From contig NC_071388.1 in the NCBI RefSeq assembly GCF_022682495.2, positions 86,119,073 through 86,183,072 on the forward strand: a stretch of 64,000 bases of DNA. Reading direction: 5' to 3'. The DNA comes from Desmodus rotundus (taxonomy: Eukaryota > Chordata > Mammalia > Chiroptera > Phyllostomidae). The position numbers were made by a program, and so were the translations under genes. Under the pieces are notes generated by a model that saw only the letters and a program-made list of their open reading frames with translations, did no database searches and was not told where the DNA came from. This document shows positions 1 to 12,254 of this stretch, piece by piece; position 1 is the stretch's first letter; each line of letters opens with the position of its first letter.

Positions 1-1678
1 ATGCCTAGAAAGGAAAGGTAATTTTTAGGACTGTCAGCTTCTTCTTCTCTTTCTCAGCATGCACAGAAACAGTCTTGGTTAAGTAAATTCCCAAAGATCC
101 TAGGCTTTTAAAAATACTAGGTGAATCAGTATTTTTCCACAGTTCACTGCTCAAGTCACCACAAGCCAGATTATCAGGTATTTAAACCAGTGAGTTAAGG
201 CACCTTTGAAAACATCCAGCTCTTCCTATAAAACTGATTCAGACCACCAAGGGAGCTTGACAGTGCTTCTGGATTTCTTGAGTTCTCTGACCTAATCTTT
301 AACCAGCTCTTAACTTACAGTAAATTTCTCCATTTTCACTTGTGGTCTGGGTCTTTTTGTTGTTCCTGGTGGTCTTCGCGGCAGTAGAACTACCTGACGG
401 GCCCAAGTTAAGGAGTGGGGTCTGAGTATCCACCCTGAACTTTTGGGGGAGCTGCACCAGGGAGGCATTAGTGGTCTTAGCTGTTGCCTTTCTGCCTTTT
501 AGCAACTCAAGCATCTCATTCTGCCAGCCCTGAAGGAAGTTTCCCTCCCCCTCATCCTGATCCAATTTCCAGAAAAAGGTCAAAGGTCCATAATTCTATA
601 AGTAGGGAAAAATATGTTTAAATGAGTGTTTTTGAGAATGAGATTTAGAAATATCTGATTTAGGTTACTGTAGTTGTTTATAGAGGTTCACCGTTTGCTG
701 AGATAGAGGACAGTTAGCAAATTTCGTGCACTTTTCTTTTTTTGCATGCGTACACTGTTAGAACCAGAAAGCATGTTAAAGATCCCCAGTTTCACCCTGT
801 CATGTAACAGAGGAAGCTCAAAGAGGTAAATTTTGTGTATGAACACTTTGAACTACCGAGCAGAAGTAGGATGAGGACTACAATCTAATTTTCCTAATAT
901 TTAGTCCAGCGGCCCCCTCCTGCCTTTCCTGTGTGTGTGTGTGTGTGTGTGTGCAAATGGTTACAGCCTCATTTTTACTTGTAGAAGCAGTGAAAGGTTT
1001 TAGAAAATAACTCTCTTTCACGTAGTAAAGCACATAGCTCTTTCATGTTCATTTAATATATGGCATTTTGGCCTTTATTAATTATTTTCTATAGTTGAAA
1101 TGTTTTTAAAATCATGATAAACCCTGGTCCTCTACTATGGCTGCATAATAAAGAAAGGGGACTCATTTCCAACACATATATTGGCCCTTTATCTTTCTTT
1201 CAGTAGGTCTTGAGAACAAAAGTGACAACTGGGATCGGTGTTGGCCGCCTGCATGTCGGCGCCACCACATACTGAGTGTTCAGAGAAAGGCATGCTACGG
1301 CTTCATCATAAGTAGTTGGTCAGTTGGGTTTTTAAGGGCCATTTCCCAGCACCCACAGGCCCCTCTGCCGAAGTCCCTTGGGTTTTACTTTGGCCAAAGC
1401 CCATTTTTCCTTCTCCAAGACTGACCTATTCTTTGACCTTGAATAAAACCGATCTTCTCTCAGGCTCAGCTTCAGGGCACGGTGCTGCCCATGGTTGCAG
1501 TTGAGCTTAATAAAGAGTTTTGTGACTGTGGAAGAAGAAATTCTATAAAAGCCTTACTGTTTGATGGGAGACAAAAGTGAACCGTAAAGAATATTAACTC
1601 ATTTCACGTGGCTGGTGCAGAGTTTTCTCTGGAGAGAACAGAGGGACCCTCTCGTGATGGAATTCCATTTCGTTATAG
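1..1678 (+). other. BBX: BBX intron, 3' part (partial)
   Basis: This is intron sequence upstream of the penultimate BBX coding exon, and its start lies outside the window. It is AT-rich with no Ves SINE. I looked for the preceding BBX coding exon (the part with KRKARKTKITHLVRT-like residues in human) and did not find it. It contains a (GT)n tract at 931-953 and an unassigned minus-strand open frame of 94 codons at 299-583 (see findings). Nothing else is supported. Confidence 0.7.
931..953. repeat. (GT)n microsatellite
   Basis: This is a perfect run of about eleven GT dinucleotides inside the BBX intron, an ordinary simple repeat. Confidence 0.95.
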
Positions 1679-1865
1679 ATGACAAACCAAAGGGACGACT
1701 GCACCGGCGCCTCCCTAAAGTGACCGAGACGGGCTGCAATGAGGAGCGCACACACAGCGCCGAGGCCGCCGAGACCCGGAGCAGCACTCCCGAGATGCCA
1801 GCCGTGTCTGCGTTCTTCAGCCTGGCGGCGCTGGCCGAAGTGGCCGCCATGGAAAACGTGCACAG
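1679..1865 (+). CDS. BBX: BBX penultimate coding exon (HMG-box transcription factor BBX)
   Basis: BBX is a nuclear HMG-box DNA-binding protein linked to transcription control and cell-cycle progression; its HMG box lies far upstream, outside this window. The exon encodes about 62 residues from near the C terminus. Its second half, SSTPEMPAVSAFFSLAAL followed by AEVAAMENVHR, matches human BBX as I remember it. The first half (DDKPKGRLHRRLPKVTETGC) differs at many positions but aligns without gaps. The acceptor is read as ttatag|AT and the donor as CACAG|gtcagt. The first base of the first Asp codon comes from the previous exon, and the last codon (Arg) is split after two bases. Splicing to 5966 restores the frame. 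The acceptor has a weak pyrimidine tract, so the 5' boundary is less certain than the 3' one. There are no stops or frameshifts. Confidence 0.9.
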
Positions 1866-2194
1866 GTCAGTGGTGGAAAGCTTGTTCCGCCAGGGTTCTG
1901 GGGATCCAGTTCAGCTTTACCCTTTCCACAAAACATGGATGGAGAAAGCAACGTAGAAGCCAAAACCATCCTTCCTGACGTCATTTGTGACATTTTTAAC
2001 AACGCACGTGGTATATCAGACTTGACTCGAGTACTTCTGTTGATGTGAGGTTACAAAAGTATATGTGCTGATTGGCAGTGTAGGAAAATACAAGAGAATA
2101 TAGCCAGGCAAGTGTTTTATTTTGAACATATTACTCTGTGGCTAAACTTTCAATTCTTCAAAGAGCCTGAAAGAACAGAGAAGCAGCGTTATCT

Positions 2195-2370
2195 AATCAT
2201 TGAGCATGAGATTTGAAGTGAGGCTTCAGACCTGCGTTTGTGTCCACGCTGTGTCACCTACAAACTCAAGGTCTCGAGCAAGACTGTTCACCTCTGTACC
2301 CTCTGTTTTTCTTCTATAAAGTGGATGTAACTAGTACCGATTCTGTAGTCATGTTATGTGGAGTAGATCT
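2195..2370 (+). repeat. MIR SINE
   Basis: This matches the MIR head and core pattern: a 'gagatttgaagtgaggctt' region, then 'gtcacctacaaactcaag', then the 'cacctctgtaccctctg' and 'ttcttctataaagtggat' blocks. It is diverged, as expected for this mammal-wide family. Confidence 0.6.
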
Positions 2371-3234
2371 CATGTCCCAGTGCCCGCAGAGGGTAAACAC
2401 CCCATTGAAGGTGGTGTTGGTGGCAGTGGTGGTACCAGCAGGAGAAAACAGTGCTGGTTCAGGAAAGAGAGTATGTTGGCATCAGACCTCTGGCAGGCAG
2501 GAGGTCTGAATTTATCTTCCACTCTCCATGTTTGCTACAAAGTAATTTATTTCTCTGGGCCTCGGTTTGCTCAACACTGAGCACAATAGTAAGATCAGCC
2601 CAAAGAATCACACAGCGGTAAGATCAGCCAAGATCGCAGGTACGAAAGGCTTGTGGACTCAGTAAGCCCCGCAGAAAGCATACTAAGTCTAAGTGCATAA
2701 TTGAGTGTTCTGCGACTTAGTGGATCATTTGAGAAGGCCAAAAAGCCCTTTGTAAATTCAGGTATTTCATATTTTTATCCAGAGTGGATTATCCACAGAT
2801 GAGCTACTTTCTTAGCCTTTCAATCCTCAGTACAAAAGAGCTTGGAATCAGGGACAACTTGTATACCCACCTGGCAGGCTCCATTCTCCCTATTCGCATC
2901 CAGGTTTAGGAAGCCCTGACATAAGCTTTGTTTGCTTCTTGCTCTTTACCTGTCACATTATAGTTCCAGTCCTGCCTCACAAATAGCCTCTAGATATTTC
3001 CAGTAAGTCAGATTCCTTTTCATGTGTGCACTGCAAGTGCCTAACAGCAAGTGAATGCTGACGGACATTGTTAAAATCTGCCCAGGTCTGCGAGGGAGAT
3101 AAACGCACAGACACTTCTCCGTCAATGGAGTTTCACGATTGAGTACAAAGGACAAACACACATATACAAAAGGCATTAAATATATGCCTGAGTGTTAGTA
3201 AGTGCCCCCATAACTTGTGGAATAAGAGATGGGG

Positions 3235-3438
3235 GGCCTGGCTGGTGTGACAGGGGATTGAGGGCCAGACTGCAAACCAAAGGATCACCGGTTCGATTCC
3301 CGGTCAGGGCACTTGCCAGGGGTGTAGGCCAGGTCTCCAGTCAGGGGCACATGAGAGGCAACCACTCACTCATGCTTCTCTCCCTCCCTTTTTCCCTCCC
3401 TAGAAAATAAATAAAATCTTTAAAAAAAAAAAAAAAAA
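3235..3438 (+). repeat. Ves SINE (tRNA-derived, bat)
   Basis: The head (ggcctggctggtgtgac) is followed by a B box in 'ccggttcgattcccggtcag' and the tRNA-unrelated body. The element ends in a pyrimidine-rich tract, 'aataaataaaatcttt' and a pure A tail. It belongs to the copies with the AATAAAATCTTT tail. No clear target-site duplication is visible. It is intronic in BBX, in the sense orientation. Confidence 0.9.
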
Positions 3439-4292
3439 GAATTCAGAGGAGTGGACGGTAATTCTTGGCTCACACAAGGCTACCAGGCACTCCCCCTTGC
3501 TGTAGGCAGCGCTACCTTCTGAACCTGACTGCTCCCACCGTCGCTGTTAACCAGCCTTCCGTGACTTCCGGTTTCTGAGAGCAGAGCACCTCCACAAGCC
3601 TTTCCACTCCTACCACCACCACCGCTGCTCCTCCCTGGGCTGCAGTCCAGTGGAATTGCTTCTCCTGTCCAAATGAGCCGCGTGCTTTCTTGCCTTTCTT
3701 CCTCCTCTCAGGCGAACTGCTGCTCCTCCTTCCAGCTCTAGTTCTTCACCCTCTTCTTTTCTCTTGAAGTCTCTGTACTCTCCACACATACCTCTCATAG
3801 ACCACGTTGGTCCGTAACTGTCTGTCCATGCTTCTGTCTCCTTCCAGTATATTTTGAAAACATAGCACTGGTTTTGTTCTCCATGTCCCCAGCTTCCTTA
3901 GTTTCTGTCACGTCAGTGGATGAATGAATAGATGAATGGGCAAATTAATAAATGAGGTATTCTTGCAGTATGAGTGCCTGAGGTTAGCAGGCATAGAAAA
4001 AGTGATGTGAGTAAATGTGTTTGTTTTATTTTAACCTCCTATTAGAATAATAATTGCTTACTAGAATTTTACTGTCAACTTAAGTAGTTAGTGTTCTTAA
4101 GATCTAGAAAGAGTCCCCCCAGGGAATCTTAGTTGTAACTTTAGCCCCTACTTGTTAAAGCAGAGGTACCAGGCTGCCCTGTGCCTGTAGTCTTAATATA
4201 ATTGTACCTTGCTGCACATCAATTAATTATCACTTGGCCGTCGCCTAGGCTCCTAATGTAGAGGGTGGTCAACAGAGTTAGGGGTAGAAATA

Positions 4293-4740
4293 CAGGGTCC
4301 GGCACAAATAACACCCCTTTTTAACTACAAAATCTTTTTATTACAGTATTATAAAAATGGAACTCTGTAACATAACAATATCACACTCAAGCATACCATA
4401 TGATATTTTAGGTGAAATATTCAAATTACAACTATAAATTATTACAGCCATATTATATTACTCCACCAACCACACTCACACGGCCTTCCTTCTGCCAGAC
4501 CCCGTATAGTACCAGCATTCTTGCCACAAGAAACCGTCGTTCTCACCCACCGTGCTCCTTTCTTCTTTTTCCATTGATTAAACTGGGCTTTCATCCTATT
4601 TTCTCCCCCTCCTGCTCTCTCTTTTTCTTATATTGTCCTTTTCATTTTTCTCTTTTCTTATTTTGTTCTTTTTGTTTCATTTTCTAATACTTATTAAAAT
4701 TCTTTTGATTTTATAATGTTATTACATAATTCAATCTTAA
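4293..4740. mobile_element. DNA transposon / MITE end, probably Tc1/mariner-like
   Basis: A TA dinucleotide (4291-4292) is followed by 'cagggtccggcacaaataac' and an AT-rich body, which looks like the terminus of a TA-targeting element. I did not find the matching inverted end (gttatttgtgccggaccctg), so it is probably truncated. The right limit is only an estimate. The 91-codon plus-strand open frame inside looks like chance. Confidence 0.4.
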
Positions 4741-5965
4741 AGGTAAAAAATATTTAGTTTCATCTTTCTTGAAAGAGTTTAACATATTAAACAGTTGATG
4801 CTTACAGCTTCCCCAAATGAATTAACAGATTAATCCGGAAGTTTGCTTGTTATACGTGTTTTGTTTTTCTGAAATCCTAATATCTTAGCCTATGCGATCA
4901 TTGGATTCTGACATCCCCAAATGTTGTTAATTATCCACAGTTTTATTTTCTGTGCCTCAAGAGAAAGGAATTGGATATAGGTATGGAGCACATATAATTT
5001 GAATTTTAAAATAGCACCTTTTGTTCTGTGTAATCTGAAGAAGACCCTATATTGAAACCCTCAAACCAGTGAGAACACGGCCGCCACGTCACGTGTCTGC
5101 AGTGCAGTGCTGTGCCCTGCGGACCGCTGTAGGCCAGAGCGGGGTGTGCGGGGTGTGCAGCATGTGGCTTGGTCGGCCTGCTGGGAAATGTCAGGGAGGT
5201 GCCCGATCCTGTCCTTTTAGAATGCGAATCCCTATAGAAATTACCAAGAATTTTGAACAGTTTTTTTATAACTACGAAATAAATTGTATTTTGTCCTCCT
5301 CGTTAAACAAAAGCTAAAAGAAAAATCAGCTATGTTCAGTGTAGTTCCAATCGAAATGATGGGAGTTTTCCTGAACTTTTTAGTCTTGCCTAGAAATCTT
5401 TCTCCATATGTGTTGATTTTGGTCCAGATTAATTGGATTTCTCACATGCTACAGTTCAGTCAGTGCTTGCCTTTTCCCCCATACACTCTGTTCATATGCC
5501 TGTAAAACTTTTCTTAAGTTAGGAGGGTTTCGTTGTTTTCTTTTCATTTGCTTTTTGAATCATAATATACCTCTTTCTCTTCAAGGATCACTGCTTGTAT
5601 TGGCCTTAAGTTTTAAATTGGAAGATTATTGTCCCAAAACCTCAGCACTTGCCTTAAAGTTTCCCACTTCTTAGGAAATTTCCCAAATCTGTTGTTGCTT
5701 CAGATTCTACAAAGTGGACGTGGTCAGTTGGGGACAGAGTGTGTTGTTGAGTTGTATGAGGGGAATTGGTGTAAGAAATCCTTTAAAACATGTAGAAGGA
5801 AAGAAGCTCTAAGGACAAAATTGGTTGTAATTAAACAGCATACATATAAAGTCAGCAGTAGCTATTAAATAAATTATTGGGAACCTATTTGTTATTTGTC
5901 ATCCTGTCATATTTCTAATAACATACTTTGAATAAGTGGTTTTTTTTCTTTCTCTTGCTCCACAG

Positions 5966-6053
5966 AAGTCAGAGGTCAACTCCGCTTACCCACGATGGAC
6001 AGCCAAAAGAAATGCCACAGGCTCCTGTACTTATTTCCTGCGCTGACCAGTGA
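5966..6053 (+). CDS. BBX: BBX last coding exon and stop codon
   Basis: The exon completes the split Arg codon and then encodes 28 residues, SQRSTPLTHDGQPKEMPQAP followed by VLISCADQ, then TGA at 6051-6053. This is the C terminus of BBX; the remembered human protein has Gly where this one has the first Ser. The acceptor is tctcttgctccacag|AAGTCAG. Together with 1679-1865 it gives 91 C-terminal residues, the same count as human, with no insertions or deletions. No known catalytic or DNA-binding motif lies in this part. It looks like a conserved tail peptide, possibly a protein-interaction segment (inference). Confidence 0.93.
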
Positions 6054-9000
6054 AGCGCCCTTTAATTGTAAAACATTGTGCTTTACCTACTACCCTAGCC
6101 TTGTCTTTACCGAGGGATGCTCGTGAGTCCATGTGGTGGGAAATACAGACTGCAAACAAGTGCTTGTTACCCTACGTGGCCCAGATTGTCGTGAAGCAGC
6201 AGTTAGCCTCCTGGGCCCATTTGTTCTTTGAGGGTGATGTCATCTGTCTGGTAATGAGCAAAAATGGAATGATCCTGGAGCTTTGCTTTCTATTGGAGGC
6301 TGTGGATGGTCATAGGTGGTAACTTGGTAAAAGGCTGCCTTTACTGTAGCTCATCCAGCATCTCTTTTACCAACCAGAGAGTGTGAAACTAGTTTCGTAT
6401 ATTACCTAGTTATTCTTTCAAAACAAAAACAAAAAACAAAAAAACAAACTGACGCACTGCACTAGTTATTATTAGATATTCTTAGTCTTTTTTGTACATG
6501 GAGATTTAAGTTCTAAGATGGTTTATATAATAGGTTATACCTACATTTATATTGTAGAATAATATTAAAAAGCCTGTTCCGAGACTCCCACGCAGCACGG
6601 GCAGGCAGATGTACCATTGTTAGCGGTGTATGCTCGGCCTTGTGGTCCATATATTCTGCACTTTTATATTTGCCACCAGAGTGGTAGTTTGCTGGCAAAA
6701 AAAGAAAAAGAAAAAAATTACAATTCTTACAAGCTGAATTTTTTTCTTAGCCTTGAGTGACCAAGAAGAATTTGCTTGGGGCAAATTGTGGCAAATATTT
6801 TCCCGGACAGGGGAAGAGTCCTGCAGACTACAGATGACTGATGTTTTCATGCCTTGAGGATTCTTTTATTTTTACACAGGGGTCTCCGTGACCAATGGAT
6901 CGTTCATACAAACAAACAAAAAAGAGAGAAAAATATTATTCAAAAGTGACCTTAGTATTACTTCACTATCCTGAACACATTGAAGACACTCGCTCACGTG
7001 GACTTTGAGCCACAGACAGACCTTTTCCATCCATCCCAGACAGACTGGACGGGTAGCAATGCTATGCACAGCCTAACTGGCACTGCAGGTTTCAGAGCCA
7101 TTTCACGTTTGTGTTGTTAAGGAACTGTGGAGTGAATGATAAGGGAGGTGTGCCTGACCGCAGTGGGGCTCTCAGTCATAGATCCACCTGCAAGTTTCTG
7201 TTTCCTTGTTGTGTTTTGTTGCTTTTGAACATAAAAGCCACTCTACATATGCCAGTGCCAACTGGATTAACTGGCTTAGAACATTCAACATATTGACTTA
7301 ACCACCTGATGTTCACAGTGTCTTGTTTCCTAGCAACAGATGCAAGTGATAAGTCAAAATTAGTCAGAGGCTACAGATTTTACAGGGTATTTGTTTCATA
7401 GCACAAAGTACTTCCCCACTCTTGCATCGCAGCACAAACTACCAAATTTCAATTATTGGATTCCAGCAATAATTTTTATGATTTTCAAACTGGCGGAATT
7501 TTGATAGTGTTAGTTCAAGTTTGAAGCTTTTGAATTAGATCTCTAACTGGTGACAGTTTACAAGGTTTTATCTAGCTTTCTAATTTATACTTGACTGAAT
7601 TGTAATGATGATTTTTTTTCTAATCGTAATTTGACCTAATAGCCATATAAAAAAAATGACTCTATTAGTCCTGACTAGGTTTAGCTTTGCATGGTTGTAG
7701 ATATTACTTCAGTTTCGGTGCTGGAAAATATGTACAACATTCTAACAGAACTGAAGAAGAATATATAGAGACATTTTGTTTCCAAAGCAGGTAAGAGGGC
7801 AGCAGAGCATCGGTATGGTGTTCTCAAAGATGCGTACGCATTGTAGGAATGGAGGAAGAAGGACTTAGTAAGCAAGGTCAATCAGAGGTTAAAGCTTAAC
7901 CCCATTTACCTAGAAATAAATCAGGTGAGCAGCCCCAGATTTCAGCATAATGTTTTTACTATGATGCTGTTTTATGAATATTTTCTAAATCTCAAAACAC
8001 AAATTGAATGTTTGGAAATTGCTGGGTCCCAGTGTTGGTGGCTGTTGGGAGTTTTTGGACCACTTGCTAGCAGTGATTTTTAAATTATTATTAGCTAAAA
8101 TCCAAAAAAAAAAAAAAACCAACAAAAATTGTACGGTGCAGAACATGCACCTTGACAATGGTACTAACTTGTTATTCTAGAGAACACGATAGAATAGATC
8201 TATTTTTGCCAGAGCACCCTCCTTCAGCCCTCCGATTACATTTCACTAGAGTTCCTCAAGAGATTGCTGTATATTCATGGGACCTTTTTTAAAAAAGAAG
8301 CAAAACAAAAGATTGCTTTTTTCTATGTGATTAATATCTTACTTGATCTGCTTTTCCTAAACCTCAGTGGCTTTTCCCTCAAGCAGGGGTGGGAGTGGGA
8401 GGGCAACCTACTGGATATGACTGTTTTCAGATACTTTAAAAAAAAAACTTTTTGTAGAAATGCTTAATTTTTAAGCTGTTAGGCACTGAGAGTAACAGAA
8501 ATCCTGCAAAGCTTTATAGTTCTTTAGACACCTTGTCGTTTCTCTGAGTGGTGGAAGTCTTGATTTCAGGAAGAATGCTTTTCTCATGCCCTGCATCTGC
8601 TGGAAAGGGGTGTTGGTATTTTCAGGTAACCACATGTGTTCGCACAAATATTTCAGACCAATATGTAGTTGTCCCCTTCCACAGCACACCCCCCCCCATC
8701 ATTTTCATTTCATTTCACTCATTCTTCTCTATTTTGGAAAAATTGTATTACTAGAGCGTGTACCTTAATCTGCCAGCAAACACCATCCACACTAACATTT
8801 GTCCCACAAGCATCCTCAAGAGAAAAAGTTGCACCTTATGTATATCTCAAGCAAACCAAAATATGATGCTCTTCTGCTTGGTTTTATTCTAAATTGTTGT
8901 ATCATATCTTTCTGAAACCATTCTGAATTTAGTTGAAATTATCAATATTTATACTTTTAACCTTAATTTCTGGATTCAAACCTGTATATAAATCTTTTGG

Positions 9001-11790
9001 AAAAAAATTGTCCTAGCCCTCCTCTGTGATGCTGGAAGTGGATAATTTAGTCTCTGATGGAGACACAGCACTGTTCCAGTTTCCTTTAGCCCTTTATTTA
9101 TTTAGTCATTCTGGGTATTTCCTATGTAATTTTGAAGTGTGTAGAGTATATTATAGTAACTGAAGCTGCAGCTCTAAGAAGCTGAGTGAAAGGAAAAATA
9201 CTGTAAGACATCCTTTGTTAAGTTTTTATTTGTTTGGATACTGTAAAGAATCAGGAAAAGGAAAATGTCACACCACCACATTGAAGATACAGGTTCTTAT
9301 CCCCAAATTAGGTTTGTTCCCAGAGTTTTAGATCAAAAAATGTTAATTCACTAAAACCCCTTTTAAAGGATAACTCACATTGTTGCAATTCTGACAGCCT
9401 TATATCAGAAATATATTTATTTAATTTGGTCAGATCGCACTTATTACTAATGCCACCTCGAAGCCGAAGTGCTGACATCATCCCCACATTATCAACGATA
9501 CTCTAGTTCCTGCCATTAAAACTGCTGGAGGGAAAAAAGGTGAACACTATGAACCAGGAGCATCTGAACTGGTCTGGCTACTTAGAACCCAAGATGTCTA
9601 ATCCTGTCATTTTCTTTTTAAGTCAGATGCTACTCTGCCTAAGTCGTAAAATTTTGTTTGCAACTCTGCAGTCTTTGGCTCACCATGTGACAGTATTTGT
9701 ACCTATGTAAAAGCTCAAGCAGATTAGAAATTGTTACAGAACCAGGAGGAAGCTAAAAACCGAATGACATGTTTTGTTTATACAGTATGTGTGGGGGAGG
9801 GGAGGGATGGGAACTCTCAAATAGCTCTGTTCCATGTTTGGCATTTGGCATTAATGTGAAGCAGTGGGACCATGCTGCCTGCTAAACTACTGTATGATTC
9901 CTAAGTGTTCTGGAGACCAGCGGCTGGAGGCTGGAGGCTGGAGGCCAGCGCCCATACGCCAGGGAGAAGCGCCACCTCTTCACCCGGAGGAAGGAAGGAA
10001 GACAGGAGAGGCCCGGGGTCCTCATTTGTGAAGGGAACGCTGGTGTGTGGTGATGCAGAGGAAGAGATTCGCCGTTGATTGCACTGCTCCACAGAGCCCT
10101 CAGATAAGGCCAATTCTAATGGGCTACCTCGGCTTTCAAAGTCAATTTCAGCTCAGTCCCCTTTCAGAGGCTTGTCTTGTGTTGCTTCTGCCTTCAGTGC
10201 CACTCTTTTCCACTGCAGTGTTTTCACTTCACAGACGCCTTCTCCAGAGACAACGATGTTATCGCTGAGAATGGGCAGTAGAAGCAAATGCTGTTACTAC
10301 ATTTGACCTATAAAGTATTCAGAGTGACTGCTAGGTGAAATTAAAGTTTAGCTTTCCCCGCATAGGACCTTGTTTTGCACCTTATGAAGAGTGTACTAAT
10401 TGTTAAATAGATGTTGCGTTTATTTATACAAGCATTCCCAAAGAATTAGATTTGGATTTTTGTTTTTGAGTTTTGGGATTCTTAAACATTATCTTACTTA
10501 GATTCACTAGCATTATACTTTATAAAGAGAAACAGCTTGTTCAGTTCATCTTGCCAGTTACGTCTGGTAAAGTATTCAGGGTTTGATGGACTGTGTTGCG
10601 TTAGTTTGGAAGTGACAGCTGAGTTTATTATTCTCCATAATGAATGACCTGTTCTTTTCACTGGGGACATTATCTTCCTTGCATTTCAGAACAAAGAAGC
10701 AACAGAAGAGTAAATAAGACAAATATACCCAATTCGGTCATACACCTCCATCTGTGTATACTCAGCTTTTCCTCAAAAAAATATAAATACACATTTTCTT
10801 TTAAAAAAATGAGTTTCCTCTCCTGGCCAAATTTTATTTGTGGTGGTATGAGTTACAGTAATAAATTAAAAGAGGAAATCTTGTACTTAAAAGTTCCATG
10901 GCCACTGTTTTTCTCTTTGCAGTCAGTGGCCAGAATTGATCCTGCCCTCAAATTCATTTTTGTGCGCAGAATTAGTTGTTGTGAACATAACTACTATTTC
11001 CAAAGATTTTCTTATAACTTAGGCCAGAGCTGGTTACTGAGTAACAAGAACCTAATTCAAGGCCTCCCAGCCCTCCCACCCACACTGCAAATCTTACCTC
11101 ACAAGCTCTCAATCACAGGCACGCATGCTTCACAAACTAACAGCTCTCCTGTGGCCCCCGGAGGGGCCGGCTCCTGTCCCCCGACACCGCGTATTAGTGC
11201 CCCCAGCTCTGAGAGTGGCAGGAGTGGGGGTGGGGAAGGTTCATGACCTGGAGCTCAGCACATGCTCAGCAATGTTTTTCGTATTTCATTAGCACTAAAC
11301 AAGTCTCTTGCTCTCAGGAATTTATCCAAAAAAGAATTGAAACCACCTGAGATTCCACATAGCAGATTATGAACTTTTCTCATAAGTTTGAATGCTTCCT
11401 TGTCATAAATTAGCCGCAGCTTCCTCTGGCTACCAGGTCTTCAGTCTGTTGACAGTTTCAGCATGACAGTCGCTCATGTTCTTTCCTTTCCTTTCCTTTT
11501 TTTTTTTTGGGGGCTTTCAGAAATTGGCTCGGTTCTCTTTTAGAGTTGGTGTAAACATGCCATGTAGTAAATGATTTCTCAATGGTACAACAGAATTATT
11601 GCTTTCTTAGATGTATGTGTAGTAAAAGTCAATATACACATTTATATAATTTTTTCTTTAAAATCTTATACTTAATTTGATATTTCTAAAAATTGCACAT
11701 GTAAGTCATGTGTATAACATGCTAAAGTACTTTAACTGTGATCTTAAAACTGAATAAAAATATTTAATAAAAATTTGAAATATTTTAAAG
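6054..11790 (+). other. BBX: BBX 3' untranslated region (inferred)
   Basis: After the BBX stop about 5.7 kb follow without any Ves, L1, MIR or LTR that I can recognise, whereas repeats occur every 1-2 kb farther on. This absence, plus AT-rich sequence and poly(A) signals at the far end, fits one long 3' UTR. An upstream AATAAA at 7915-7920 and another at 10860-10865 could serve shorter isoforms. A 200-codon open frame (10644-11246) lies inside it but has no recognisable domain. The downstream limit is inferred from the signals, not from transcript data. Confidence 0.65.
11753..11771 (+). terminator. BBX: Poly(A) signals, probable distal BBX polyadenylation site
   Basis: Two AATAAA hexamers occur at 11753-11758 and 11766-11771, with T/GT-rich sequence about 30-45 bases downstream (tttctttgtgtt near 11801-11813). 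They mark the end of the repeat-free stretch, and a MIR follows within 500 bases. Confidence 0.5.
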
Positions 11791-12254
11791 ATACTCAAAT
11801 ATATTTCTTTGTGTTCACACCACTGGCCATAGAGTATGTGCCTTCAATATACCATACCTACTGAAAACGGAGACAGTACTTTCATGAAAGTGAGCTATTT
11901 CAGGATGTCAAATGATGCTCTCCCCTGAACTGGTGGTCTGAGATTCACCATGGTCTGAGCAGCTCGGTTGCTTTTCCCTGCCGTGTGGAAGCGAAATCAG
12001 CCGGACAGAGGAAGGAAGCGGGGCTGTAGTCTCCTCCTTGGGACAGCAGTCTTTGCGGTGCCCCATTGGGAACATACTGCCTTTCCCCAAACTAGAACAA
12101 CTTATGCAAGTAACATTAAGACTGTAACCTAAACTATAAACTCGGACCTCGGATTTGCTGAGTATACTGTTCCTGAACCTGAGGGCCTTGGATATGGTTC
12201 CTTTTTTCTTCTTAATCTCCTTCGGAATAATACAGAGTACAAATACTTGTTTGG

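Larger units (their letters stand above)
1866..5965 (+). other. BBX: BBX last intron
   Basis: This intron of about 4.1 kb starts with gtcagt and ends with a good pyrimidine tract and acceptor (tctcttgctccacag). It is AT-rich and holds a MIR (about 2195-2370), a Ves SINE (3235-3438) and one end of a TA-flanked DNA transposon (from 4293). A short CpG-richer patch lies at about 5065-5200. No other coding exon was recognised. Confidence 0.85.

Noticed and set aside
1594..1978. Overlapping frames on both strands around the BBX exon
   Set aside because: They are shadows of the plus-strand BBX exon 1679-1865, whose spliced reading matches a known protein.
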